DNA from: Mycobacterium sp.
GTDB taxonomy: Bacteria > Actinomycetota > Actinomycetes > Mycobacteriales > Mycobacteriaceae
Length of the DNA stretch: 10,453 bases
Direction: 5' to 3'
Assembly (NCBI GenBank): GCA_028706695.1
Contig: JAQTVU010000033.1
Location: forward strand, 1 to 10,453
Below are positions 1 through 6,102 of this stretch, piece by piece. Position 1 is the stretch's first letter, and each line of letters opens with the position of its first letter. The position numbers and the translations under genes are program-made. Under the pieces are notes generated by a model. The model saw only the letters and a program-made list of their open reading frames with translations, was not told the origin of the DNA and did not search any database.

Positions 1-1365
1 CAGTCGACACTTCTGTCGGTGGAAAACGCCCTGGCCAGCCCCGCGCTGCAGCCGATCGAGAACGTCATTAACACGCCTACCGAGCTCTTGCTGGGGCGTC
101 CACTGATCGGCAACGGCGCCAACGGGACCGCTGCTAGCCCGAACGGGGGCGCCGGAGGCTTGCTGATCGGTAATGGCGGCAACGGCTACAACGGTGAAGG
201 CGGCAGCGGTGGCGCCGCTGGACTGTTGGGCAACGGCGGGACTGGGGGCACGGGTGCCGCGGGTAGCGCCGGTGGCGCCGGCGGCGCCGGCGGCCTGCTG
301 TTCGGCAACGGGGGTGCGGGCGGGGCCGGGGGCGCCTCCGGCGGGGTCGGCGGCACCGGCGGCGACGCCGGACTGTGGGGCAACGGCGGCGCCGGAGGAG
401 CGGGCGGGACAGGCACGTCCGGGGGCCTCGTGAGCAATGGCGGGACGGGCGGCACGGGCGGCAATGGCGGCGCCGGCGGGTTCCTCGTGGGCGCGGGCGG
501 AGTGGGCGGCAACGGCGGTGCGGGCGGGGCGGCCGGCGCCCTGGCAGGTGGGGCCGGCGGTGGCGGTGCGGCCGGCGCCGGCGGTGAAGCTGGCCTACTC
601 GGCCCGATCGGCGACGCCGGCACCGGCGGTCCGATAGGCGCTAACAGCTTGGTCGGCACGCTCAGCAGTGGGGTGCAAAGTGTGTTCGGCGCCGGCATCG
701 GTGACATCGGCAGCATTTTCCAAGGGATTTCCGGTGATGTCGGTGGGGTGGTCAACGATGCCCTCAGCGGCGTGCAGAGCGCGGTCACCGCAGCACTGGC
801 CAGCGGCGAACAATCTGTCCTGCAGACCTTCGGGCTGGGTTTCCTCGACGACGCCGGAAGCCTTGGGCTTTTCAATCTCGGTACCGGCGATGTCGGCTTC
901 CTCAACTTCGGCTCCGGCGATACCGGCATCCTGAACTTCGGCTCCAATCAAAGTGGCGTCTTCAACATCGGGTCCGGCAACGCCGGCTACTTCAACTTCG
1001 GATTCAACAACAACGGCACCGCCAACCTCGGGTTCGGCAACGTCGGCAGCTTCAACGCCGGCCTGAACAACACCGGCAACTACAACCTGGGCATCGCGAA
1101 CGCCGGCACCGTCAACATCGGCCTGAACAACACCGGCAATTACAACGCCGGCTACGGCAACACCGGCAGCTACAACCTGGGCCTCAGCAATGTCGGCAAC
1201 TTCGACGCTGGGATCGGCAACACCGGTAGCGACGACATCGGGGCGGGTAATCAGGGCAGCAACGACCTTGGAGTGAAACTGAACCGCGACGACCTCATCG
1301 GCTACGGGCGTCTGAACCTCGGCGACCTCGAAAGCCTCGTCGGGTCCTTGGCCAGCTCGAGCTAA
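1..1365 (+). CDS. PE_PGRS family protein with MPTR-like tail, 5'-partial
   Basis: This frame is open from base 1, so the gene begins upstream of the window. The GTG at 19 is probably internal. Numbering from that GTG, residues 16-33 carry the linker that follows a PE domain (NTPTELLLGRPLIGNG). Residues 34-205 are PGRS sequence, dense GGxGGxGG with GNGG steps. Residues 206-275 are a non-repetitive spacer (LVGTLSSGVQSVFGAGIGDI and onward). Residues 284-418 are about thirteen ten-residue units of the form FNxGxxNxGx, which is the MPTR pattern usually found in PPE-MPTR proteins. The last 30 residues are non-repetitive and end in ASSS, with a TAA stop at 1363. PE proteins are exported by ESX-5-type secretion and sit at the cell surface. 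The PE domain itself (about 100 residues) is not in the window. Assignment to PE_PGRS is firm; the individual function is unknown. Confidence 0.92.
   Translation, partial: QSTLLSVENALASPALQPIENVINTPTELLLGRPLIGNGANGTAASPNGGAGGLLIGNGGNGYNGEGGSGGAAGLLGNGGTGGTGAAGSAGGAGGAGGLLFGNGGAGGAGGASGGVGGTGGDAGLWGNGGAGGAGGTGTSGGLVSNGGTGGTGGNGGAGGFLVGAGGVGGNGGAGGAAGALAGGAGGGGAAGAGGEAGLLGPIGDAGTGGPIGANSLVGTLSSGVQSVFGAGIGDIGSIFQGISGDVGGVVNDALSGVQSAVTAALASGEQSVLQTFGLGFLDDAGSLGLFNLGTGDVGFLNFGSGDTGILNFGSNQSGVFNIGSGNAGYFNFGFNNNGTANLGFGNVGSFNAGLNNTGNYNLGIANAGTVNIGLNNTGNYNAGYGNTGSYNLGLSNVGNFDAGIGNTGSDDIGAGNQGSNDLGVKLNRDDLIGYGRLNLGDLESLVGSLASSS
870..1274 (+). repeat. 30-bp-period MPTR-like coding repeat
   Basis: About thirteen consecutive 30-bp units inside the PE_PGRS gene encode the decapeptide pattern F/Y-N-x-G-x-x-N-x-G-x, for example FNFGSGDTGI and YNLGLSNVGN. 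Units around 1060-1085 and 1120-1145 are nearly identical (gcctgaacaacaccggcaa), which suggests recent duplication or gene conversion. The tract starts abruptly after the spacer that ends the glycine-rich PGRS part. Confidence 0.85.
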
Positions 1366-1377
1366 CCTGTGCTTTCT

Positions 1378-1396
1378 GTTTCATGTCGCGTGAAAC
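1378..1396 (+). terminator. Short hairpin after the PE_PGRS stop
   Basis: GTTTCA (1378-1383) and TGAAAC (1391-1396) form a perfect 6-bp stem with a 7-base loop, starting 13 bases after the PE_PGRS stop codon. No T-run follows. Mycobacterial terminators often lack one, so a weak terminator is possible but unproven. Confidence 0.3.
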
Positions 1397-1568
1397 TGGG
1401 TGTAGATAAGCGAAAGCGCCTGTCGTGCATGGAATAATCGGACTTGGCCGGTTCGGATCGTTCGACTGGAAAGCACCTCGCAAGTGGTGCGACACAAGGT
1501 CCGCATGTGTCAGTGGTGCGTTGGACCTCGGACTGCTCTAACACCCAACTTCACAGCATGATTCGCGA

Positions 1569-1611
1569 ACAGGCCGTCGGGCCGCCCATACACCGCGGCC
1601 CGATGGCCTGT
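1569..1611. terminator. Strong 17-bp hairpin next to the IS insertion point
   Basis: The left arm ACAGGCCGTCGGGCCGC (1569-1585) pairs with the right arm GCGGCCCGATGGCCTGT (1595-1611) around a 9-base loop. Sixteen pairs are Watson-Crick and one is G-T. In the allele before IS insertion the stem would have been followed by TCTAACTTTCG, a poor T-tract. A bidirectional transcription terminator for the PE_PGRS gene is the simplest reading. The stem could also be a binding site or a structural remnant of an older element. Confidence 0.5.
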
Positions 1612-1612
1612 C

Positions 1613-1615
1613 TAA
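1613..1615. repeat. Target-site duplication, left copy (TAA)
   Basis: TAA lies directly outside the left terminal repeat and matches TAA at 2536-2538. An intact pair suggests a direct insertion, not later rearrangement between two IS copies. Confidence 0.7.
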
Positions 1616-2535
1616 GAACGTGTTGGGAACGTCTCAGGCTGCGGTTGCGGTTTTCTGCCACGGTTTGCGGCCGGGCGCCGGCTCGAGTCGTCGGACCATG
1701 AGTCCGATCATCGCCCACTTGATCATCGCCTCACTGGTCTCGGGCAGCCGCTCGTAATCATGGTCGAGGCGGCGGCATTTGACGATCCAGGCGAAGGTGC
1801 GCTCGACCACCCACCGCCGCGGCAGCACCTGGAATGTTTTGATACCCAAGGGCTTGCGCACGATCTCGACGGTGATGTGGGCGACGCGCTCAGCCCATTC
1901 GACCAGCTTGCCCGCATAGCCGCCATCAGCCCACAGCAGCGCCAGCGACGGCATGGCCATCTTGACCTTTTCCAGCAGCGTGCGCGCCCCGTCGCGGTCC
2001 TGCACGCCCGCCGAGGTGATCACCACCAACAAAAGCAGGCCCATCGTGTCGACCACGATGTGGCGTTTGCGGCCGTTGACCTTCTTGCCCGCGTCGAATC
2101 CGCGTACCGCCGCACCGACAGTGTCGGCGCCCTTGACCGACTGGGCGTCCACGCAGCCCGCTGAGGCCATCGGATCGCGGCCCGCCGCGTCGCGAACCCG
2201 GTCACGCAGCGTGTCGTGCAGCCGATCCACCACCCCCTCCTGTCGCCACTGCTTGAAGTACCAGAACACCGTCGCCCACGGCGGAAAGTCGTGGGGCAGT
2301 TGACGCCACGCGCATCCGGTGCGGTTGACATACAGGATCGCCTCAACAATCCGCCGGCGCGGATGCACCGCCGGACGCCCGCCTGAACCAGGCGCGGGCA
2401 CCAACGGCTCGATCAGCGCCCACTGCGCATCGGTGAGATCAGACGGATAACGTTTGTCCTTGGCCACACGGCTACACTGACTTCTCCAATCACATCAGTC
2501 ACGCAGGCACGCCGAGTCACTTTCCCAACACGTTC
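1616..2535. mobile_element. IS5-family insertion sequence, complete (920 bp)
   Basis: The element is bounded by perfect 14-bp terminal inverted repeats, GAACGTGTTGGGAA (1616-1629) and its reverse complement TTCCCAACACGTTC (2522-2535). A direct repeat TAA flanks it at 1613-1615 and 2536-2538. Three-base TNA target duplications and a single transposase gene of about 280 codons fit the IS1031/IS427-like branch of the IS5 family. The transposase has an intact DDE triad and no frameshift, so the element may still be active. It sits in the tail of the 1569-1611 hairpin. The exact IS name cannot be assigned without a search of ISfinder. Confidence 0.88.
1634..2467 (-). CDS. IS5-family DDE transposase
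   Basis: This 277-residue protein cuts and joins the ends of the surrounding IS. The N-terminal part (about residues 6-75, YPSDLTDAQWALIEPLVP, then GRPAVHPRRRIVEAILYV and WRQLPHDFPPW) is the DUF4096-type DNA-binding region of IS5/IS4 transposases. The catalytic triad is visible as D107 in VDAQSVKG, D181 in WADGGYAG and E222 in RRWVVERTFAWI. Start is GTG at 2467, with GGAGAAG (2481-2487 on the minus strand) about 13 bases upstream, a slightly long spacing. The stop at 1634 lies 4 bases inside the left terminal repeat, so the gene fills the element. Length is normal for the family and no frameshift is seen. Confidence 0.95.
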   Translation of the reverse strand: MAKDKRYPSDLTDAQWALIEPLVPAPGSGGRPAVHPRRRIVEAILYVNRTGCAWRQLPHDFPPWATVFWYFKQWRQEGVVDRLHDTLRDRVRDAAGRDPMASAGCVDAQSVKGADTVGAAVRGFDAGKKVNGRKRHIVVDTMGLLLLVVITSAGVQDRDGARTLLEKVKMAMPSLALLWADGGYAGKLVEWAERVAHITVEIVRKPLGIKTFQVLPRRWVVERTFAWIVKCRRLDHDYERLPETSEAMIKWAMIGLMVRRLEPAPGRKPWQKTATAA

Positions 2536-2538
2536 TAA
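2536..2538. repeat. Target-site duplication, right copy (TAA)
   Basis: TAA lies directly outside the right terminal repeat, the partner of 1613-1615. Removing the IS and one TAA restores the sequence GGCCTGTCTAACTTTCG. Confidence 0.7.
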
Positions 2539-2561
2539 CTTTCGAACGGGAAAACTGTCTC

Positions 2562-2996
2562 GTGACGCTTCAACGACACCCTTGGGCTGTGCCCGACACC
2601 GCAGCTCCCCCCGCCCTGCCGGCCGCGGTAGCGCCGCCGATCCCAGCCCCGGCGTCCCGACCGACAGCGATCCGTCCGAACACGACGCACATTCCGGGTT
2701 GGGTCAACCAGCCCGAACCCGCCGTGCGCGCCGCGTACTGGTGGGCACTCCCCCTGATCGAGCGAGGATGGTTGCTACGCGCGTGCGGCGAGCGCATCGC
2801 TCGTCGCGGCTTCATCGCCGAAATCCCCATCGCCAGTGAGGAAATACTTCTTGTGATCTATCCCGGTGACACCACCGACGACACCGCCGCTGGGGCGCTG
2901 GCCCGCCACTTCAAACAGCTCGGCGCTCAGCAGCGCCGGCAGGCGCAGCGGGTGATCGCCTTCGTGGCCGAACGCCGGGCGCAGCGCCGACGCTGA
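2562..2996 (+). CDS. Hypothetical protein, Pro/Ala-rich N-terminus
   Basis: This 144-residue protein matches no family that I recognise. Residues 1-45 are rich in Pro and Ala and probably disordered. Residues 46-105 form a more ordered core (HIPGWVNQPEPAVRAAYWWA, then LIERGWLLRACGERIARRGF and EEILLVIYPGDTTDDTA). Residues 110-144 look like a basic, Gln- and Arg-rich helix ending in AERRAQRRR. No membrane segment or signal peptide is seen. The start used is GTG at 2562, with only a weak GGGA about 12 bases upstream; a GTG at 2589 is an alternative. The gene starts 23 bases after the IS target duplication, and its frame stays open leftward through the IS end, so the IS may have cut off its promoter or its true 5' end. 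G/C-rich third positions after the first codons support coding. Confidence 0.62.
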   Translation: MTLQRHPWAVPDTAAPPALPAAVAPPIPAPASRPTAIRPNTTHIPGWVNQPEPAVRAAYWWALPLIERGWLLRACGERIARRGFIAEIPIASEEILLVIYPGDTTDDTAAGALARHFKQLGAQQRRQAQRVIAFVAERRAQRRR

Positions 2997-3207
2997 GGCC
3001 AGGCGTGCGGTGTCAGCTGGAGGTGTCGCACCGATCAGGGCAACGTTTTGAAATGGAGTCAAAGGACTGCATTGCGTCGCCCTCCACAGCCTCCTGCGCC
3101 GCGCCGCGCTTCTCGGTTTTACGCTGCACCGCAGCGCAATTGGGTTTGCTTCGTGTCGGGTGCGGTCGTTATTGGCTCCCTGGTGCGAGGGGCGGCGCGT
3201 GTTCAGT
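2997..3207. other. Intergenic gap between convergent genes
   Basis: These 211 bases separate the stop of the plus-strand hypothetical gene from the stop of minus-strand cassette gene A2. Apart from the small hairpin at 3122-3136, nothing distinctive is seen. Plus-strand frames here are shadows without codon bias. Confidence 0.5.
3122..3136. terminator. Small hairpin between convergent genes
   Basis: CGCTGC (3122-3127) and GCAGCG (3131-3136) form a 6-bp GC-rich stem with a 3-base loop, flanked by TTTTA on one side and CAATTG on the other. It lies about 72 bases beyond the stop of the minus-strand gene A2. It is a possible bidirectional terminator, but weak. Confidence 0.25.
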
Positions 3208-3546
3208 TCAGTGGCAAGGGGTTGCGCGACCGGACAGGAAAACCACCATGCCGGTGCCCGGCCCGGTCTGTCCCGGATTCCAGGAGGAGGGCGCGACGAG
3301 TAGTCGGTACCGGCTTACTAGCCAGTCTTGGACCGAGGCGAAGACTGCTGGCATTGATGAGGCGAATTCTGCTTCGCTGACTTGGGTTTCAACTACGTCT
3401 GGTTGTGTGTCTTCGTCGAACCAGCGTTTTTCGACGCGCCATAGCGTGGCGACGAAGGGGCTGGTCGGTAGTTCCTGGGAGAGCTCACATAGCATCTCTA
3501 CATCGACGCTGACGTCATCAGAACCGCAGATAGTGGGGGTGGGCAT
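3208..3546 (-). CDS. Cassette protein A2, conserved unknown (112 aa), paralogue of B2
   Basis: The function is unknown and I recognise no named domain. The protein aligns without gaps over its full 112 residues to the product of 7637-7975, about two thirds identical by eye. The most conserved blocks are EMLCELSQ (17-24), SPFVATLWRVE (28-38), RWFDED (40-45), VETQV (51-55), RLLVAPS (80-86), GPGTGM (94-99) and ATPC (108-111). Most differences are conservative (V/I, D/E, K/R), which shows that this frame is the coding one and not the longer plus-strand frame opposite it. Start is ATG at 3546, preceded by GGAGGTGACCA. The stop codon of gene A1 lies within that ribosome site, 3 bases before the start, so the two are translationally coupled. 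No membrane segment or secretion signal is seen, so the protein is probably cytosolic. Confidence 0.78.
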   Translation of the reverse strand: MPTPTICGSDDVSVDVEMLCELSQELPTSPFVATLWRVEKRWFDEDTQPDVVETQVSEAEFASSMPAVFASVQDWLVSRYRLLVAPSSWNPGQTGPGTGMVVFLSGRATPCH

Positions 3547-3549
3547 TGG

Positions 3550-3810
3550 TCACCTCCGACGCTCAGTGGTGGCAGCAGGTCCTGCTCGGAGGAGGTCGAT
3601 CATCGCTGCGCGGGCCGCGGGGTCTAAGGGGTTGTCGTATAAGTCGTCACATGCGATCTTCATGGCCCGCTTGAACTCGCGCGTGAAGTTCTGGTTGGCA
3701 TCGTGGGCGCGGGGTTCGAGGACGCGTAGGCCATCCGCGCGCTGATTCGAGGGTGCGGTTGTGGCTCCCGGCGGCGGGGCGGGGACTGCGGGATATGTCT
3801 TGCTCGCCAT
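3550..3810 (-). CDS. Cassette protein A1, small unknown (86 aa), paralogue of B1
   Basis: A small protein of unknown function. Residues 1-40 are Pro/Ala-rich and probably flexible. Residues 48-75 form a core, AMKIACDDLYDNPLDPAARA followed by AMIDLL, that matches VMIACDEWHDDPFDPQARAR in protein B1 (8132-8338). Both proteins end in a run of arginines. The shared pattern is ACDxxxDxPxDPxARAxxxxLL. The ATG at 3810 is preferred over an upstream in-frame ATG at 3849 because AAAGAG lies 5-6 bases before it and because the upstream extension has no counterpart in B1. Its stop sits in the ribosome site of A2, so the pair is one operon. It is divergent from the EspR-like regulator, with 138 bases between, so that regulator may control it. 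Confidence 0.68.
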   Translation of the reverse strand: MASKTYPAVPAPPPGATTAPSNQRADGLRVLEPRAHDANQNFTREFKRAMKIACDDLYDNPLDPAARAAMIDLLRAGPAATTERRR

Positions 3811-3839
3811 GCGGCTCTTTATAACGGTATTTTTTGGAG

Positions 3840-3881
3840 GGCGCAACATATACTGGCATAAACGTCACCGGTGGTTGCGCC
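3840..3881. promoter_or_regulatory. Inverted repeat GGCGCAAC...GTTGCGCC
   Basis: GGCGCAAC (3840-3847) and GTTGCGCC (3874-3881) are perfect reverse complements separated by 26 bases. With flanking bases about ten of twelve positions pair. It lies 30-70 bases upstream of the A1 start on the minus strand. It could be a two-site operator or a stem in the A1 leader. Confidence 0.4.
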
Positions 3882-3888
3882 TCTCAGC

Positions 3889-3908
3889 ATGTAGTAACGT
3901 CAGTACAT
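3889..3908. promoter_or_regulatory. 20-bp imperfect palindrome, candidate operator
   Basis: ATGTAGTAACGTCAGTACAT matches its own reverse complement at 16 of 20 positions, with a central ACGT and perfect ATGTA/TACAT ends. Its centre is about 50 bases upstream of the inferred transcription start of the EspR-like gene. Dimeric HTH regulators commonly bind sites of this size, so autoregulation is a fair inference. Confidence 0.45.
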
Positions 3909-3935
3909 ACCGAGCGGACAGACATGAAACGAGGG

Positions 3936-3949
3936 TATATTGACCAGCA
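3936..3949 (+). promoter_or_regulatory. TATATT -10 box for a leaderless transcript
   Basis: TATATT (3936-3941) fits the mycobacterial TANNNT -10 consensus. With the usual spacing, transcription would start at 3948 or 3949, which is the A of the ATG. No purine-rich ribosome site precedes this ATG, as expected for a leaderless mRNA, a common class in mycobacteria. No clear -35 hexamer is visible. Confidence 0.5.
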
Positions 3950-4416
3950 TGGTTTCGCCGGACGATGCATCGAGCCCCACCGAATTGTCGGTGAAGCTCA
4001 ACAAGCTCTTTGAGATCATGCGCAAACCCTCTGAACCGCCGCTGTCCAACGCGGCCGCGGCCGAGGCCATCACCAAACAGACCGGGGTCTCGATCAGCCC
4101 TGCCTACTTGTGGCAGCTCCGCAATGGCCTCAAGGACAACCCCACGGTCCACCACCTACGGGCGATTGCCGAATTTTTCGGGGTGGCCCCTTCCTACCTG
4201 ATCGACCCCGGCATTGACCCGCAGATCGACGCCGAGCTCAACCTTCTGCAAGCCTTTCGTGATAGCGGTGTTCGCGATCTGGCGATGCGCGCTTCAGGCC
4301 TGACTCCTCAAGCCATCAACAGCCTGGCGGCGATGGTGGACCATGCCCGGCGCCTTGAACAGTTACCACCCGTTGCGCCTTCTCAAGGAGGTGATGAGCC
4401 CAGTGACGGTAACTAA
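3949..4416 (+). CDS. EspR-like XRE-family transcriptional regulator
   Basis: This 155-residue DNA-binding protein resembles M. tuberculosis EspR in layout. An N-terminal helix (SVKLNKLFEIM, residues 14-24) leads into a helix-turn-helix (about 36-80) whose recognition part is SISPAYLWQLRNGLKDNPTV. This is followed by LRAIAEFFGVAPSYL and a C-terminal helical region (112-137, MRASGLTPQAINSLAAMVDH), which in EspR makes the dimer. EspR starts its HTH with a similar PYLSQLRxGxxxNP motif (known family). The start chosen is ATG at 3949 and not TTG at 3940, because a -10 box lies 7 bases upstream and implies a leaderless mRNA. The last 23 bases overlap the next gene. As first gene of a four-gene operon, beside palindromes, it probably controls the operon and perhaps the divergent cassette A. 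It is a paralogue and not EspR itself, whose neighbours differ. Confidence 0.85.
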   Translation: MVSPDDASSPTELSVKLNKLFEIMRKPSEPPLSNAAAAEAITKQTGVSISPAYLWQLRNGLKDNPTVHHLRAIAEFFGVAPSYLIDPGIDPQIDAELNLLQAFRDSGVRDLAMRASGLTPQAINSLAAMVDHARRLEQLPPVAPSQGGDEPSDGN

Positions 4417-4903
4417 TGCCCAGATGCTGGAGTTAGCACGCACGTTGCCGATTCCCGTCCCCTGGGACCGGGATGTCTTTATCGACAATCTGGCCCGTCA
4501 GCGGGGCCGGAACATTCGGCTGATTGCCGCCGATACCTCAGTGTTCACCGAAGTGCCCTGCGGATTGTGGCTCACCCTCGACCACGACGACCTCATCTTT
4601 CACGAAGCCGGAACCTCTGACTATCACATCGATCAGATCGTCTGCCACGAAATCGGCCACATGGTGTTGGGGCATGGCCGCGACCACAAGCCCAACCCAG
4701 ACCGGTCACCGGCCCTTGACCTGTGCCGCAAAGCGCTACCCCACATCGACCCTGCCACTGTGCGTAATGTGCTGGGCCGCAAGGACTTCGTAGCCGACCA
4801 AGAACGCGAGGCGGAGATGTTCGCCACTATCCTCATGCTCGCTGCCGCTCAGGCAACTACCGAGAAATCAATGATGCGAAGCGTTTTCTTCCGGTCTCGA
4901 TGA
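4394..4903 (+). CDS. ImmA/IrrE-type zinc metalloprotease
   Basis: This 169-residue protein carries the HExxH zinc site as CHEIGHMVLGH (HEIGH at residues 85-89) and a downstream EREAEMFA segment. There, the glutamate of EAxxFA (residue 139) is the expected third zinc ligand, as in ImmA and IrrE. Such proteases cleave a partner HTH repressor after a signal (known for ImmA-ImmR in ICEBs1 and IrrE-DdrO in Deinococcus), and the gene directly follows an HTH regulator. AAGGAGG at 4385-4391 is a strong ribosome site inside the preceding gene. It leaves only 2 bases before ATG 4394 but 11 before GTG 4403, so either start is possible. The gene overlaps the regulator by 14-23 bases and ends in the ATGA overlap with the next gene. 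No secretion signal is seen. Whether the regulator is the substrate is inference. Confidence 0.85.
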   Translation: MSPVTVTNAQMLELARTLPIPVPWDRDVFIDNLARQRGRNIRLIAADTSVFTEVPCGLWLTLDHDDLIFHEAGTSDYHIDQIVCHEIGHMVLGHGRDHKPNPDRSPALDLCRKALPHIDPATVRNVLGRKDFVADQEREAEMFATILMLAAAQATTEKSMMRSVFFRSR

Positions 4904-6102
4904 CGGCCACCGTACCGGGATACCTCGCCTGGCCGCTGCTGGCATTCATGGCAGCAGTAGTGATCGCCCGCTACGTGTTCTTCAACATCAACCAGTACGA
5001 AACCTACCTCAACAACACACTCGCCTTCTTGCTTGTCTCTAATCTATTGCGCGAGCGGGCTATTGAGGACTTCCTGGCGCGTCATCACGTGATGACCATC
5101 ACCACAGCACAAGAGCTCTCGTTTGTTTTCATGATCTTGCCGGCCGCCGAATTCATGGGCTTCATTACGCTATGGTCGCAACTGTCCCCGACCGAGACAC
5201 GGCGACGGCAGCGCTATCACCGCCTCGCCGCCATCGCCTTATCGGTCGCCTATTTCGTGACTGCATCCCGTGCGCGCGCAGCGGGCCAGACCCTCGAGGT
5301 CTCCCGTGGATGGGACATCGTCCTCGCTTGGTCGTTCTACCTATTTCTTCTCGTCGTCTTGGCCGCTCAGTTGCTCAGGATGGGCGTCAAAGAGCTGATC
5401 CGGCCAGACGCTAAACGGCAAGAACGGTTGGTCGCCATCGTCGGGGTGGTTCTTAGTGTCGCGATTGGCGGCACGTCCCTCAACGCATGGTTCCTGGCGA
5501 TCTTCGAGCAACTCGGCTGGCTACACAGCAGCCAATTCCGGCTCACGGTGCATGGCTTCAGCTTCTTCTTCGAATCGGTCGGTGTCAGCGTGCTCGCTGC
5601 GGTGCCAGCCCTGCTGGCGTTGCGGGCCCGCGTTGGTCTCGACGCGATCAGCCGCGGCTGGCATCAACTCCGCGGTCTGCGCGACAGCATGACAGCCGCC
5701 GTTCCCGAAGTCACTTTTGACCTCGGACCACCCAATAACAGGCGCCAAAAGACGGCCTTGGAGCTCCATCAGACCACCGTCCAAATCCGCGACGCCATCT
5801 TGATGCTGCGGCCTTACTTCCCCCACCTCACGAACGCCCAGGCCACCCAATTTTTCCATCAGTACTCGATTCCCACCGACCACCATGACGAAGCGCTCCA
5901 AGCGCTACAACTCGCCGAAGCAATACGTGCCAAAGACGCTGGGGCCACGCCCGAACCGATGGATGCGGCGGTGATCCGGCGATCACGCTCGACCAACCTC
6001 GAGGAAGAAACCGCTGAGCTTATCCGCCTGGCCAAGTGGTGGCCGGCCGCGCAAGCGGCAGCACGTAACGCCTGGCTCTACAACCAAGTGAGTAACCCAT
6101 GA
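4900..6102 (+). CDS. MAB_1171c/DUF6545-type multispanning membrane protein
   Basis: The protein has 400 residues. The N-terminal 245 residues hold about seven hydrophobic segments (roughly 8-29, 39-50, 71-94, 107-123, 139-160, 176-200, 218-242). The last 155 residues are hydrophilic and probably cytosolic, with VQIRDAILMLRPY (about 296-308) and EEETAELIRLAKWW near the end, features I associate with the MAB_1171c/DUF6545 family. That family is called a putative transporter but has no proven substrate. It is typically encoded next to an HTH regulator and an ImmA/IrrE protein in actinobacteria, exactly as here. ATG at 4900 overlaps the previous stop as ATGA, and its own stop overlaps the P450 start in the same way. 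Sensor or membrane anchor for the protease are alternatives to transport. The family call is made from memory of motif and context, not from a search. Confidence 0.78.
   Translation: MTATVPGYLAWPLLAFMAAVVIARYVFFNINQYETYLNNTLAFLLVSNLLRERAIEDFLARHHVMTITTAQELSFVFMILPAAEFMGFITLWSQLSPTETRRRQRYHRLAAIALSVAYFVTASRARAAGQTLEVSRGWDIVLAWSFYLFLLVVLAAQLLRMGVKELIRPDAKRQERLVAIVGVVLSVAIGGTSLNAWFLAIFEQLGWLHSSQFRLTVHGFSFFFESVGVSVLAAVPALLALRARVGLDAISRGWHQLRGLRDSMTAAVPEVTFDLGPPNNRRQKTALELHQTTVQIRDAILMLRPYFPHLTNAQATQFFHQYSIPTDHHDEALQALQLAEAIRAKDAGATPEPMDAAVIRRSRSTNLEEETAELIRLAKWWPAAQAAARNAWLYNQVSNP

Larger units (their letters stand above)
1366..1612. other. Intergenic spacer between the PE_PGRS gene and the IS element
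   Basis: No convincing gene is seen in these 247 bases. Two inverted repeats are present: a small one just after the PE_PGRS stop (1378-1396) and a long one directly before the IS (1569-1611). A TTG-started frame from 1444 runs through the spacer into the IS but shows no mycobacterial codon bias (many A/T third positions). Confidence 0.6.
3811..3948. promoter_or_regulatory. Divergent control region between cassette A and the regulator operon
   Basis: These 138 bases are AT-richer than their surroundings and carry several symmetrical elements, which fits a shared operator for the adjacent HTH regulator. They are an imperfect inverted repeat with arms at 3840-3847 and 3874-3881, a 20-bp imperfect palindrome at 3889-3908, the direct repeat AACGTCA at 3861-3867 and 3896-3902, and a TATATT -10 box at 3936-3941. 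Confidence 0.55.

Noticed and set aside
200..600. Regular short repeats considered as a CRISPR array
   Set aside because: The repeats are 9-base GGCGGCNNC coding units of the PGRS domain in frame, without spacers of constant length.
186..947. Long minus-strand open frame (253 codons) opposite the PE_PGRS repeats
   Set aside because: It is a Pro/Ala-only translation of the antisense of GGxGG repeats. GC-rich repeats keep stops away, and there is no recognisable domain.
1444..1701. Plus-strand frame running from the spacer into the IS
   Set aside because: It starts with TTG, has no ribosome site, lacks the expected G/C third-base bias and ends inside the IS antisense to the transposase. It is kept only as a possible pre-insertion extension of the 2562 gene.
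3005..3745. Plus-strand frame of 246 codons opposite cassette A
   Set aside because: It lies antisense to A1 and A2. Differences between the A and B copies are conservative in the minus-strand frame, and that strand has GGAGG ribosome sites. The plus frame is Ser-rich without domains.
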